From Bacillus_AD sp047238185 (lineage in GTDB: Bacteria; Bacillota; Bacilli; Bacillales; DSM-1321): DNA of 64,000 nt. A model generated the notes under the pieces. That model searched no databases and was not told where the DNA came from. It saw only the letters and a list, made by a program, of their open reading frames with translations. Each line of letters opens with the position of its first letter. Position 1 is the stretch's first letter. The position numbers and the translations under genes were made by a program. This document shows, piece after piece, positions 50,697 to 58,200 of the stretch. The stretch covers positions 3,249,426 to 3,313,425 of the forward strand of contig NZ_JBDFMI010000001.1 of assembly GCF_047238185.1 (NCBI RefSeq), read 5' to 3'.

Positions 50697-51545
50697 ATGA
50701 AAAAGAAAATAACCGTAATCGCAGGAGAAACAGCCTATACAAATCTTTCTACATTTAAGAGTGTGGAAGAAATGAACCAAACAGTAAGAACATACAGAGA
50801 CAATATCCAGGAGCTTGTTAAGCGTGCTGATGTGCAGTCTCGACTAATAAGCCTACTGGAAGTTTTAAAGCGCCACAGCTGCAAGCAAATCGGTGTGAGC
50901 TATATGTGTAAAAATACGATTGCTTCTTTATTAGAAGTGTCATATAAAACTGTGCAACGTTTAATGAAGAAACTTGAAGCCATGGCCATGATCCGCCAGG
51001 TGCCAACTAAGCGCAAAAAGGATATGAGACAGACTGCAAATGCCATTCAGATTTTGCCTTCCACAGAAGTGACCGACAAGACCCCTGGCAAAAAGTCCGA
51101 TAAGTGTCCGACCAATAAAACAACTTCTGTTTCTTTAAAACAAAAGATTAAAAACATACGTAAAGTAGACGACACTCCTTCATCAACTGTGGATGAAAAT
51201 GTGGACAACCAATCAGAACCGGTATTTTATGATCACACTTATGTTTCTTCTTCCATACCAAAAAGCTTTATTGATGCAGTAAGCCCGTTCTTTAGATCAG
51301 CTTCATCCATTTACCGACTATGGGGCAGATTATGTTTAGCTGCAAGGAAATCCAATGCAAACATACAATTCGACCTTCATATGGATACATGGAATAAAAC
51401 CTTTAAAGAAGCCATATATCAGATAAAAAAAGGCAACGTAAAAGGGGATGTAATTGGCTATATTTACGGAGCGTGGAAAAATGCCATGTTTGATACAGCT
51501 GTAAAATTAAATCCAAATAAACGCTATAACTGGCTAGAAGCCTAA
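50697..51545 (+). CDS. Helix-turn-helix (Rep-like) prophage protein
   Basis: A 282-residue DNA-binding protein. A winged helix-turn-helix lies at about 75-120 (CKNTIASLLEVSYKTVQRLMKKLEAMAMIRQVPTKRKK, read in two parts), followed by a charged linker and a conserved C-terminal domain (SFIDAVSPFFRSASSIYRLW). Such proteins are common in Bacillus plasmids and WBeta-type prophages beside FtsK and replication-relaxation genes and may start replication. The ATG at 50697 follows AGGGAGAG; the frame from 50646 runs through the leader terminator. It is convergent with, and overlaps by 12 bases, the replication-relaxation gene. Confidence 0.8.
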   Translation: MKKKITVIAGETAYTNLSTFKSVEEMNQTVRTYRDNIQELVKRADVQSRLISLLEVLKRHSCKQIGVSYMCKNTIASLLEVSYKTVQRLMKKLEAMAMIRQVPTKRKKDMRQTANAIQILPSTEVTDKTPGKKSDKCPTNKTTSVSLKQKIKNIRKVDDTPSSTVDENVDNQSEPVFYDHTYVSSSIPKSFIDAVSPFFRSASSIYRLWGRLCLAARKSNANIQFDLHMDTWNKTFKEAIYQIKKGNVKGDVIGYIYGAWKNAMFDTAVKLNPNKRYNWLEA

Positions 51546-52184
51546 GGAGGAATGGATATCTGAGTATAAAAGCACTTCCCCACGAAGTTTATATTCCAGG
51601 AGCCACTTTTCAAACTTTCGTTTACGGTCCTGTGTAGTCGTGAATATCTCCAATCGTGGTGTATCCAGATACTTAAAGCAGTCCCTGTATGATTGTAGCT
51701 TCTTCCGATTGTCGAGCATATCACGTTTGTTATCGATCTCAACGATGTGAGTATAACCATTTCTTTTGTAAACAGCATCGGCAACCATTTTATTCTTTGT
51801 GGCCACAGCCATACCTTTCACAATGATACCGGCTGTACGTGGCTGCTCGACTGCATATTCAAGTATAGTTTCATTCTGCCAATCTAATGGGCAATTGAGA
51901 TACAGGTATGCATCGTTCCGTAAAAGGGAATGTTCAATGTTTGTGGTCCGTTTGATTTCCTTTTCAGAACCAATCAGGGACCGACCAGTTTTATTCAGGT
52001 AATAAACCTTCTCTTTATTGAAAAATGTTGTGGATGTATAAGGCTCCAATTTTTTCAAGGCGAAACATGCATTACGGTATGATTTAAGATCGTGGATTCC
52101 ACGAAGATGACGTATTGTTGCCATCTCTAATTGGTCTATCGTCATTAACAACATCTCTGTTCTGGACTGTGTTAAGGATGTCAT
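51534..52184 (-). CDS. Replication-relaxation family protein
   Basis: A 216-residue protein resembling the Replic_Relax (PF13814) family: winged-helix start (LMTIDQLEMATIRHLRG, LKKLEPYTSTTFFNKEKVYYLNKTGRSLIG) then an endonuclease-like half (NPL-type PRTAGIIVKGMAVATKNKMVADAVY; HIVEIDNKRDMLDNRKKLQSY). Such genes accompany FtsK-like genes on plasmids, ICEs and prophages. The ATG at 52184 follows GGGAG; it overlaps the end of the FtsK-like gene by 101 bases in another frame. ATGs at 52154 and 52145 are alternatives. The long open frame upstream to 52313 is out of phase with the FtsK-like product and not used. Confidence 0.8.
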   Translation of the reverse strand: MTSLTQSRTEMLLMTIDQLEMATIRHLRGIHDLKSYRNACFALKKLEPYTSTTFFNKEKVYYLNKTGRSLIGSEKEIKRTTNIEHSLLRNDAYLYLNCPLDWQNETILEYAVEQPRTAGIIVKGMAVATKNKMVADAVYKRNGYTHIVEIDNKRDMLDNRKKLQSYRDCFKYLDTPRLEIFTTTQDRKRKFEKWLLEYKLRGEVLLYSDIHSSLGF

Positions 52185-53286
52185 GTTCTCGCTCTCCCAT
52201 CTTAGTAAACATATATTTATCAGTAATATACGGGACCTGGACAATACGCTTTTTCTCCACTTTATAGATAGCTCGCCCAGGTATGGCCGGCAATTCTTCG
52301 GCTCCGTTTTCATCTAGGATTACACGGCTGGATATTTGAGCAGCAGCTATGAATGATAATCGGGCCACAATGTTCATTTTGATTTGCATAGGTACGGCTT
52401 CTTTCACTGGATATTGTGTACAGAATAACATACGGTACCCAATACCGCCTCCGATACGAGCTATCTCTGATAAGGTCTGCTGGCAGTAATTAGCGTATTT
52501 CTTCAGTTCACCAGTCAGAAGGTTAGGCGATAATTCTGCTCCCTCATCGACAATAATGAAGGTCCGTTTCTGAATTGGAGAATCAATGATGTTTGTATAA
52601 CCTTGGTGTCGGAACAGTTTTTCTCTTTGTTTTAATTCATCATGAATGGTAGACAGTAACTCAACGGATTCGTATAGATCCGCAGCCACTCCTTTTACCT
52701 GGGGAAGACCAATATATTTTCCAAACTCTAAACCGCCTTTCAGGTCCAAAAAGTAAAATTCAGCGTTTTCCAGCTGGTTCATGAGTAGAGAATAAAAAGC
52801 CTCTTTAATGAAGACCGTTTTGCCGAACCTGGTTACACCACCCACAAGCATATGAGGATATTTCTCAAAGTCATGATATAGGATTCCATCATGATTCTTG
52901 CCGATCGGTACCAGCCATTTGTTTGGCCGCAGTAATCCATCATCGTAATTCCATTGAGTGGGCAAGGCTGCCTTGTACGCCTTCAGCTTCATAACTCCAT
53001 CCACAAATTCAGTGGTGCAATCTTTATTGATACCTTCTATTATTGCTGTCAGGATAGAATCGAATTGTTCTGAGGATAAGCCGAGTGGAAGTGAGTAAAT
53101 GTAAGTGGAATGTGTGTCCTTGTGGGATTCATTGAGTAAGATCGGATAAAGCATTTCATCATCTTTTTTTATGCCAAGCCCTCTGTTTTCAAATACCTGT
53201 TGGATCTTCTGTTTGTCCTTCATACGTCTTTTTGGGACAAGCGCAGCTGTAAGAGCTAGGACAGGCAAAGCTAGTATTTCTATCAT
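52084..53286 (-). CDS. FtsK/SpoIIIE-type DNA-pumping ATPase
   Basis: A 400-residue protein with one N-terminal transmembrane segment (about 2-18) and a single RecA-like motor. Walker A is GGVTRFGKTVF near residue 157, Walker B RTFIIVDEGAEL near 262, and there is a downstream LSEIARIGGGIGYRMLFCTQYP segment typical of the family. It is shorter than FtsK and lacks the gamma DNA-reading domain, like coupling proteins of ICEs and WBeta-type phages. The ATG at 53286 follows CAAGGAGG. Five TGTA-N3-TACA-type sites lie directly upstream. Confidence 0.88.
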   Translation of the reverse strand: MIEILALPVLALTAALVPKRRMKDKQKIQQVFENRGLGIKKDDEMLYPILLNESHKDTHSTYIYSLPLGLSSEQFDSILTAIIEGINKDCTTEFVDGVMKLKAYKAALPTQWNYDDGLLRPNKWLVPIGKNHDGILYHDFEKYPHMLVGGVTRFGKTVFIKEAFYSLLMNQLENAEFYFLDLKGGLEFGKYIGLPQVKGVAADLYESVELLSTIHDELKQREKLFRHQGYTNIIDSPIQKRTFIIVDEGAELSPNLLTGELKKYANYCQQTLSEIARIGGGIGYRMLFCTQYPVKEAVPMQIKMNIVARLSFIAAAQISSRVILDENGAEELPAIPGRAIYKVEKKRIVQVPYITDKYMFTKMGEREHDILNTVQNRDVVNDDRPIRDGNNTSSSWNPRS

Positions 53287-53298
53287 TGTAATCCTCCT

Positions 53299-53373
53299 TG
53301 TAATGTACAATGTAGTCTACAAACTATCTTTCACTGTAGATTTCATCAGATGTAATTTTCAATGTAATTTACA
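53299..53373. promoter_or_regulatory. Array of five TGTA-N3-T(A/T)CA sites before the FtsK-like gene
   Basis: Plus-strand 11-mers: TGTAATGTACA (53299), TGTAGTCTACA (53311), TGTAGATTTCA (53335), TGTAATTTTCA (53351) and TGTAATTTACA (53363). Three are perfect TGTA-N3-TACA dyads and two have one degenerate base. Start spacings are 12, 24, 16 and 12 bases. They fill the region just upstream of the ribosome site, suggesting repressor binding. The HTH gene at 53844 is the nearest candidate repressor. Confidence 0.75.
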
Positions 53374-53508
53374 GTCCTATATATACCAATGGTTTGGCCT
53401 TGTACCAAGCATTACATTTTATCTCCGACAGATACCTCTATATCTCCCTTCTTATTTCATCATCACGGCAGGCTGAATGTTCAGAAATCTAAATTGTGTA
53501 GTCAATTA

Positions 53509-53679
53509 TTAAAGGAACAATGTAGCTGCCATTTTGACCAAGTAGATTAACCCTCCAAATTTCACAGCCTCCATTGTAAAATTTAGCATGCCATGATTGA
53601 TTTTAACCCCCGCTCCCTCTAACAACCCTATACCTATCAACGATGCACCGAACGCCCCTACCAATAATATCCCTCCCAT
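53509..53679 (-). CDS. 56-residue hydrophobic membrane protein
   Basis: Translated directly from the minus strand: MGGILLVGAFGASLIGIGLL, a Gly-rich helix, then a loop and a second hydrophobic stretch (FGGLIYLVKMAATLFL). AAAGGAGAG lies 8 bases before the ATG, so expression is likely. It precedes the FtsK-like gene on the same strand with a 220-base gap holding the operator array. Two-helix proteins of this sort often accompany prophage and ICE FtsK-like genes; function unknown. Confidence 0.7.
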   Translation of the reverse strand: MGGILLVGAFGASLIGIGLLEGAGVKINHGMLNFTMEAVKFGGLIYLVKMAATLFL

Positions 53680-53843
53680 TTCTTTCACTCTCCTTTTCTT
53701 TGATAATTACAATGTATGGTCATTTGCCTAAATAATGCGTGTCCTTACAAAAATAATCTGTATCTATAACGAAAAAATCTTGATAACTTCAGTATTTAAA
53801 GGAATTTTTTATGACATAGAGAAATATTATATGGGTGATTACT

Positions 53844-54053
53844 TTGAAAAAATTAAAGAGTAATATTGGTTGGTTAATTGAAAAAAGTGACTACAATAGA
53901 GAGTTCTTCAGGAAAAGATACGGAAAATCCGCGAATACCATTTCATCATGGTGTACCGGCAAGAACTATCCGGGTGCAGAAATACTTTTTGATTTAGCAG
54001 ATATTTTAGAGGTTAAAGTAGATGACCTTTATGAATTTGAGAAAAACGATTAA
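53844..54053 (+). CDS. Small Cro/C1-type HTH regulator
   Basis: A 69-residue protein that is essentially one XRE helix-turn-helix: NIGWLIEKSDYNREFFRKRY, SANTISSWCTGKNYPGAEIL, then FDLADILEVKVDDLYEFE. The TTG at 53844 is 5-6 bases after GGGTGAT; a GTG at 53835 is the alternative. It lies on the opposite strand from the FtsK-like gene and could be the protein that binds the TGTA-N3-TACA array, or a phage repressor or anti-repressor. Confidence 0.8.
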   Translation: MKKLKSNIGWLIEKSDYNREFFRKRYGKSANTISSWCTGKNYPGAEILFDLADILEVKVDDLYEFEKND

Positions 54054-54120
54054 AAAATATATTCCATGCTCTTTTTTCAGATGGTAAAATTTACTTATGT
54101 TTTTAAAGGGGGAAATAGGC

Positions 54121-54591
54121 GTGAAGACGTTTGAATTTAAAGCTGCTGGCAAAACATTAGTAACCATAGATAATCAATTTCTTAGAATTAAAAGAAAAGG
54201 TGCACTAAATTTCTTTAACCACGGGATGGATGGCGAAAAGACAATAGACATAACAAACATGTCAGGGGTGCAAGTGAAAAAGGCAGGATCGATGACAAAT
54301 GGATATATCCAATTTATCTTCATGGGAAGTAAAGAAAATAAAGGGGGCCTAATGGCGGCAACAAAAGATGAAAATACAATTATGTACGCAAAAAAAGAGC
54401 AATCATATGTCGATGAGATTCAAAAGTATGTTGAAGACATGATTGCCAACAGAAATAAGAACAGTGTTATCATACAAGAGGTAAAGACTGATGTTTCGGA
54501 AGAAATCAGGAAATTTAAAGCTTTAATGGATGACGGCATCATCTCAGAAGAAGAATTTCAATCAAAGAAAAAACAATTATTAGGAATCTAA
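54121..54591 (+). CDS. PH-like plus SHOCT domain protein
   Basis: A 156-residue protein starting at GTG after AAAGGGGG. The first 115 residues look like a DUF4429/PH-like beta domain (VTIDNQFLRIKRKG; MTNGYIQFIFMGSKENKGG), and the last 28 are a SHOCT motif (EEIRKFKALMDDGIISEEEF), a short helical pair often placed at the end of membrane- or oligomer-associated proteins. Frequent in Bacillus prophages and plasmids; role unknown. It follows the HTH gene on the same strand. Confidence 0.8.
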   Translation: MKTFEFKAAGKTLVTIDNQFLRIKRKGALNFFNHGMDGEKTIDITNMSGVQVKKAGSMTNGYIQFIFMGSKENKGGLMAATKDENTIMYAKKEQSYVDEIQKYVEDMIANRNKNSVIIQEVKTDVSEEIRKFKALMDDGIISEEEFQSKKKQLLGI

Positions 54592-54595
54592 GAAT

Positions 54596-54622
54596 AAGCC
54601 CCAACTCAATGAGAAGGGGCTT
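54596..54622. terminator. Terminator between SHOCT and YolD-like genes
   Basis: The stem AAGCCCC/GGGGCTT has a 13-base loop. It serves both convergent genes. Confidence 0.75.
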
Positions 54623-54625
54623 TAT

Positions 54626-54904
54626 TTAATTCTCTTGTAATCGTTCAATTTTGAGGATATCTAAAAAATGGACTTTATATTTTTCGAATAGGTATGAAAT
54701 AGTAATTTGTTTCGTTACCGGGTCCAGGTGAGTTACTTTTCCTTTTATAGGCTCTTCTTGGTTCAAAGCAATAATTAATCGATTTTCTTGATCGTCCTTC
54801 GCTTCATTCAACTGCATTGCGATTTCTTCCAATTCATACTCATCTCGTTCTGGCCGCTTTGCTTTGGTTTTCTTTTTTGATGGTGGTTTTGGTACTGCTC
54901 CCAT
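54626..54904 (-). CDS. YolD-like protein
   Basis: A 92-residue protein: a basic Pro/Lys-rich start, then the YolD-like pattern DEYELEEIAMQLNEAKDDQE, GKVTHLDPVTKQITI and VHFLDILKIERL. YolD-like genes commonly sit next to UvrX-type Y-family polymerases in phages; none is present here. GGGAGGGG precedes the ATG. Two LexA boxes lie in the divergent region upstream, consistent with SOS induction. Confidence 0.8.
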   Translation of the reverse strand: MGAVPKPPSKKKTKAKRPERDEYELEEIAMQLNEAKDDQENRLIIALNQEEPIKGKVTHLDPVTKQITISYLFEKYKVHFLDILKIERLQEN

Positions 54905-54940
54905 GTGTGACCCCTCCCTTTTGTATAATTCAATATTACA

Positions 54941-54954
54941 AGAACATTCGTTCT
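54941..54954. promoter_or_regulatory. LexA (SOS) box 1
   Basis: AGAACATTCGTTCT is a perfect GAAC-N4-GTTC dyad matching the Bacillus LexA consensus CGAACRNRYGTTYC in its core. It lies 37 bases before the YolD-like start. Confidence 0.85.
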
Positions 54955-54969
54955 AATTCAAGTTGTTTT

Positions 54970-54983
54970 AGAACAAACGTTTG
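54970..54983. promoter_or_regulatory. LexA (SOS) box 2
   Basis: AGAACAAACGTTTG has the GAAC-N4-GTTT core, one base from the perfect dyad. It is 29 bases from box 1, near three helical turns, and 40 bases before the plus-strand gene at 55023. Confidence 0.75.
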
Positions 54984-55022
54984 TATATAATTGTCATATT
55001 AAGGTTAAAGAAGGTAATGGTT

Positions 55023-55382
55023 ATGACACGGATTCCAAGCGAAGAAAGAGATATAATCGAACAAGAAATTTACCTACCTATGGTTATCACTATCTTAGAA
55101 AGAGATAGAAAAGTGATTGATAAAAGCCATTTAAAGTTGAAAAAACCGTATTTGGAATTAGTTGATTGTACAATTAAGGAAGTTTATAAGGACATTAAGA
55201 AAACAAGGGATTTTTTGAGGAAGAATAAAATCAAGGTATTTAAACAGCAGAGTGACGAGTCCTTTACAATGTATACATTTATTTACAAAGGATATGAGGA
55301 ACATCATAATTACTTTAATCCAAGGCTGAGGAACAAATGCGAGGAATTACTTACATACTATTTAAAAAGCCCCTCCAATTAA
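55023..55382 (+). CDS. Conserved prophage protein, SOS-controlled, function unknown
   Basis: A 119-residue soluble, helical, basic protein (MTRIPSEERDIIEQEIYLPM ... MYTFIYKGYEEHHNYFNPRL). I have the impression of a conserved Bacillus phage/plasmid family but can name none. The start at 55023 follows GAAGG; the 54981 ATG lies within the second LexA box. It shares the LexA-box region with the divergent YolD-like gene. The stop codon lies inside its own terminator. Confidence 0.7.
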   Translation: MTRIPSEERDIIEQEIYLPMVITILERDRKVIDKSHLKLKKPYLELVDCTIKEVYKDIKKTRDFLRKNKIKVFKQQSDESFTMYTFIYKGYEEHHNYFNPRLRNKCEELLTYYLKSPSN

Positions 55383-55394
55383 GGAAGGGCTTTT
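55365..55394 (+). terminator. Terminator of the 55023 gene
   Basis: The arms AAAAGCCCCTCC and GGAAGGGCTTTT pair with one mismatch around a loop that contains the stop codon. Confidence 0.8.
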
Positions 55395-55464
55395 AACATG
55401 GTATATATTACTTTTGTAAGTTGACAAACAATTGTTTGTGACATAACTTTCTCTAAAAGAAAAC

Positions 55465-55671
55465 TTAAAAGGGTTGATAAAAATCCACAAAAAATATAAT
55501 AAACAAAATTGATGTTATTGGAAAAATAATATCCCCCATAGATATCTTTTGATTTACTTGCTTCTTGAAGAATGGAAATATCCCCAAGGTGAATGATTGT
55601 ACAAAATATAAAATACTAAATACCACTAAAAACGTACCTACTACTGATATCGCATTTAATATCCCAATCAT
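55465..55671 (-). CDS. Small two-helix membrane protein
   Basis: A 68-residue hydrophobic protein with helices at about 3-27 and 45-66 and a short basic loop (FFKKQVNQKI) between. A GGTGATAAC site precedes the ATG. No family recognised. It lies 56 bases downstream of the EVE-like membrane gene on the same strand, so the two may be one transcript. Confidence 0.55.
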   Translation of the reverse strand: MIGILNAISVVGTFLVVFSILYFVQSFTLGIFPFFKKQVNQKISMGDIIFPITSILFIIFFVDFYQPF

Positions 55672-55727
55672 GTTATCACCTCACCTTAATAAATATTTCC
55701 AATTATAATAGAATTATTTAACCTGAT

Positions 55728-56735
55728 TTAATTATTGTTTGTTTTCTTTGTTTCAACAGCCTGCATTAGTTTTGTAAGCTCATCGGGAGTTTCAACTTCT
55801 AATTCATCCATATACTTCTCCATTATCATCTCTTTTTGCTTCCTTGCTTGTCTTTCATTCAAGAAGTCATTTACTTGTGTAATAACACTACCAGTTTTAA
55901 TTTCAACTGATAATGGACTATCGTTGGTTGGTGGTCTTACAGATATTCCTCCTCCAGTTGCACCAACAATAAGTAATCCCAATATTAAAATTGCTGTCAT
56001 TGGTCCTTTTAGTTTAATCTTTCCTGGAGAATTTACGTTAATTTGTGTCTCAATAGAATCTAAATCAAAATTAGCGTCAAGTGAATAATCAAGATATTCC
56101 TCAGCTAATTCTAATATTTCTTTACCTAAAGCAAAAAAAGACGACATAGGGATATTTTCTTCTTTTTTTACTTTAAGGGACAGTTGCGCATAATTTCCAC
56201 GAATATAAAAATCATGTATCATACTCTCTATAACATCTTTGTATTCATTTGCATCTGAAATAGTATGTTGAGCATGTTGCAATAGCTTAAACATAGGCAT
56301 TTCAACGTCCCATTTATGAACTTCTTTTATCCATCTTACTCTCTTTCTTTTTTTATACGGACATACCCTTGAGTTAGCATCAAGCATTTCTTTTGTTATG
56401 TTTTCCTCAAAACATTCGTCTTCGATTACTTCGCCTATGGAGAACTTATTCGAATTGACACCAGTTATTACTACCGTATCCCCTTTTTTTATTATATCTT
56501 TAAAAATGCGTAATTGATTAGCTGTTCCACCTGGTCTTTGTTTATCTGGATATTCCTCTTTAACTTTTATTGCCAAATCTTCCGAACTTAATGATTTAAT
56601 ATCATCTAAAGTGATTTTATTCCAATTAATTGCAATAAAACCTTTTCTTCGATACTCAACATAGTATTTTCCTGATTGAGTTCTAATCAACCAATAGTTT
56701 TTGTCTTCTGGAATTATAGGGATTATATGATTCAT
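55728..56735 (-). CDS. EVE/PUA-like domain protein with a C-terminal transmembrane helix (moron)
   Basis: A 335-residue protein I cannot assign to a named family. Residues 14-140 match the pattern of PUA/EVE-like readers found at the N-terminus of Mrr/McrB-type restriction proteins: YWLIRTQSGKYY, GFIAINWNKI, QLRIFKDIIKKGDTVVI, FSIGEVIED and KRVRWIKEV. Residues 145-230 are helical. A transmembrane helix at about 245-263 follows, then a 70-residue charged, coiled tail. No nuclease or NTPase motif is present. Between the endolysin and early regions of a prophage it is positioned like a lysogenic-conversion gene, so an anti-phage role is an inference. GAGG lies 6 bases before the ATG. Confidence 0.7.
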   Translation of the reverse strand: MNHIIPIIPEDKNYWLIRTQSGKYYVEYRRKGFIAINWNKITLDDIKSLSSEDLAIKVKEEYPDKQRPGGTANQLRIFKDIIKKGDTVVITGVNSNKFSIGEVIEDECFEENITKEMLDANSRVCPYKKRKRVRWIKEVHKWDVEMPMFKLLQHAQHTISDANEYKDVIESMIHDFYIRGNYAQLSLKVKKEENIPMSSFFALGKEILELAEEYLDYSLDANFDLDSIETQINVNSPGKIKLKGPMTAILILGLLIVGATGGGISVRPPTNDSPLSVEIKTGSVITQVNDFLNERQARKQKEMIMEKYMDELEVETPDELTKLMQAVETKKTNNN

Positions 56736-56853
56736 AATATACCTCGTTATGTTAATTTGCTATAACCAACTTTACTACAAAATATTCCAAAATCAATAAT
56801 TTTTTCTTAAAAAACAAAAAATCCCCATAAATTATAATAAGCGATTTTAATCT

Positions 56854-57543
56854 CTACTTCACACGCAATTTCTGACCAACCTTGATGGTATAGTTACTGT
56901 CCAGTCCATTCCAGTCTTTGATTTGTTGAACTGTGCTGCCGTACTTAATACTAAGGGCATAAACCGTGTCACCAGCAACAACCGTGTGATAAACAACACC
57001 ACTCTTAGGAGTAAGCCCTAATGCTTTGGCTAGACCGTTTACATGGCCGAGGGCAATCTTATCAAGATATGCACTATTCTTAAGCTTGGCTGCATCTGTA
57101 GCATTATCGATGAAACCATTTTCCGTTAAGATGGCCGGCATGTTGGATTCACGCAAGACATGTAGATTGGATTGCTTTTTACCGCGGTCCACAAAGTCTA
57201 CTTGTTTCATGATTTCACTGTGAATGGTACTTTGATATGTTGTGGTCGGTGCTCCACTACCTGGATAAACAAAATCTTCATAACCTGTTCCACCCCCGGA
57301 ATTAATGTGGATGGACATAAAGAATGTAGCTCCCCACGCATTGGCCGCATTCGTACGATCAGATAAAGAAGGGAAAGTATCTCCTGTTCGGCTCATTTTC
57401 ACTTCCACATTACTGTAGCCGTTTAATAATAAATCTCTTACCCGTAAGGCAATCGCCAAAGTGATATTCTTTTCCTGAATACCGTTACCTACTGCACCTG
57501 GATCGCTACCACCATGACCTGGATCAATAAAGATTTTTACCAT
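56854..57543 (-). CDS. Phage endolysin: N-acetylmuramoyl-L-alanine amidase with LysM
   Basis: A 229-residue lysin that cuts the bond between muramic acid and the stem peptide. The Amidase_3 domain occupies about 1-175 with Zn-ligand His in FIDPGHGGSDPGAVG, the second His in FMSIHINSG and the catalytic Glu in AILTENGFI. One LysM repeat at about 183-229 binds the wall. It has no signal peptide, so it relies on the holin. ATG at 57543 after GAGGTGA; a GTG three codons earlier is possible. Confidence 0.93.
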   Translation of the reverse strand: MVKIFIDPGHGGSDPGAVGNGIQEKNITLAIALRVRDLLLNGYSNVEVKMSRTGDTFPSLSDRTNAANAWGATFFMSIHINSGGGTGYEDFVYPGSGAPTTTYQSTIHSEIMKQVDFVDRGKKQSNLHVLRESNMPAILTENGFIDNATDAAKLKNSAYLDKIALGHVNGLAKALGLTPKSGVVYHTVVAGDTVYALSIKYGSTVQQIKDWNGLDSNYTIKVGQKLRVK

Positions 57544-57630
57544 TTCATTCACCTCATATAGTTTTTATTTTTCACATGACTTAGCATCATAGCAACCAAT
57601 AAGAATCACATGGCCCTCGCCTCCCCAAAA

Positions 57631-57656
57631 TAAAAAGCCACTCGAATGAGCAGCTT
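57631..57656 (-). terminator. Hairpin after the holin gene
   Basis: The arms AAGCTGCTC and GAGTGGCTT pair with mismatches. On the minus strand they are followed by TTT. A weak terminator between holin and endolysin. Confidence 0.5.
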
Positions 57657-57864
57657 ATTTGTCCTTATTCTTAAACCAGCCAGTATGAGTGTTCTTCCAC
57701 ACAGCATAGATGTTAATAATCAGTGCAACTAAAGCTCCAACCACAACCACGAAGGCATTAATGCTTTCCTGAGTGAACCAATCAAAAGAAATGCCGATTG
57801 TACCCAAAAATAAAAGGAGAGCTGTAAGGAAGCCCCCCAATAATGTGATAGTGTCCTTATTCAA
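57655..57864 (-). CDS. Phage holin
   Basis: A 69-residue protein with two transmembrane helices (about 8-27 and 37-56) and a positively charged tail (KNTHTGWFKNKDK), a class II-like holin. The TTG at 57864 has AGGAGG 8 bases upstream; the GTG at 57873 is only 1 base away. It follows the XhlA-like gene directly and precedes the endolysin. Confidence 0.85.
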   Translation of the reverse strand: MNKDTITLLGGFLTALLLFLGTIGISFDWFTQESINAFVVVVGALVALIINIYAVWKNTHTGWFKNKDK

Positions 57865-57865
57865 T

Positions 57866-58165
57866 TCACACACCTCCTTTCATTGTCGCAAAAATAATGG
57901 CTACAATTCCTGCAACCACAGCAACTATGATTGCATTTGTAATAGAGCGCCGTAGCCATTTTGTGTCATCTTTGATTTCTTCAAGGGATTTCTTAATCTC
58001 CTTTATATCCCTTTCGTGTAATTCCGTTGTTCGCTTAAGGTCATCTATATCTTTCCTAGCTGATTCACTTTCCTTTTTCAATTCATCAATGTCCTTCTGA
58101 ATGGATGTTTTCCATAAGTCCACCACTTGATCCGCCTCCAATGGATTAGACCCCCTTTTCCCCAT
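57866..58165 (-). CDS. XhlA-type lysis-associated protein
   Basis: A 99-residue protein: a long coiled coil (about 20-72, heptads of Leu/Ile with Glu/Lys) and a single C-terminal transmembrane helix (about 75-94). This is the haemolysin XhlA layout of PBSX-like lysis cassettes, where it acts with the holin. GAGGTG precedes the ATG. Confidence 0.85.
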   Translation of the reverse strand: MGKRGSNPLEADQVVDLWKTSIQKDIDELKKESESARKDIDDLKRTTELHERDIKEIKKSLEEIKDDTKWLRRSITNAIIVAVVAGIVAIIFATMKGGV

Positions 58166-58200
58166 AAAAAATACACCTCAATGGGTGCTTTCTGTATAAA

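Noticed and set aside
52185..52313. N-terminal extension of the replication-relaxation gene
   Set aside because: The added residues are encoded inside the FtsK-like gene in another frame and do not look like a domain; the ATG at 52184 has the ribosome site.
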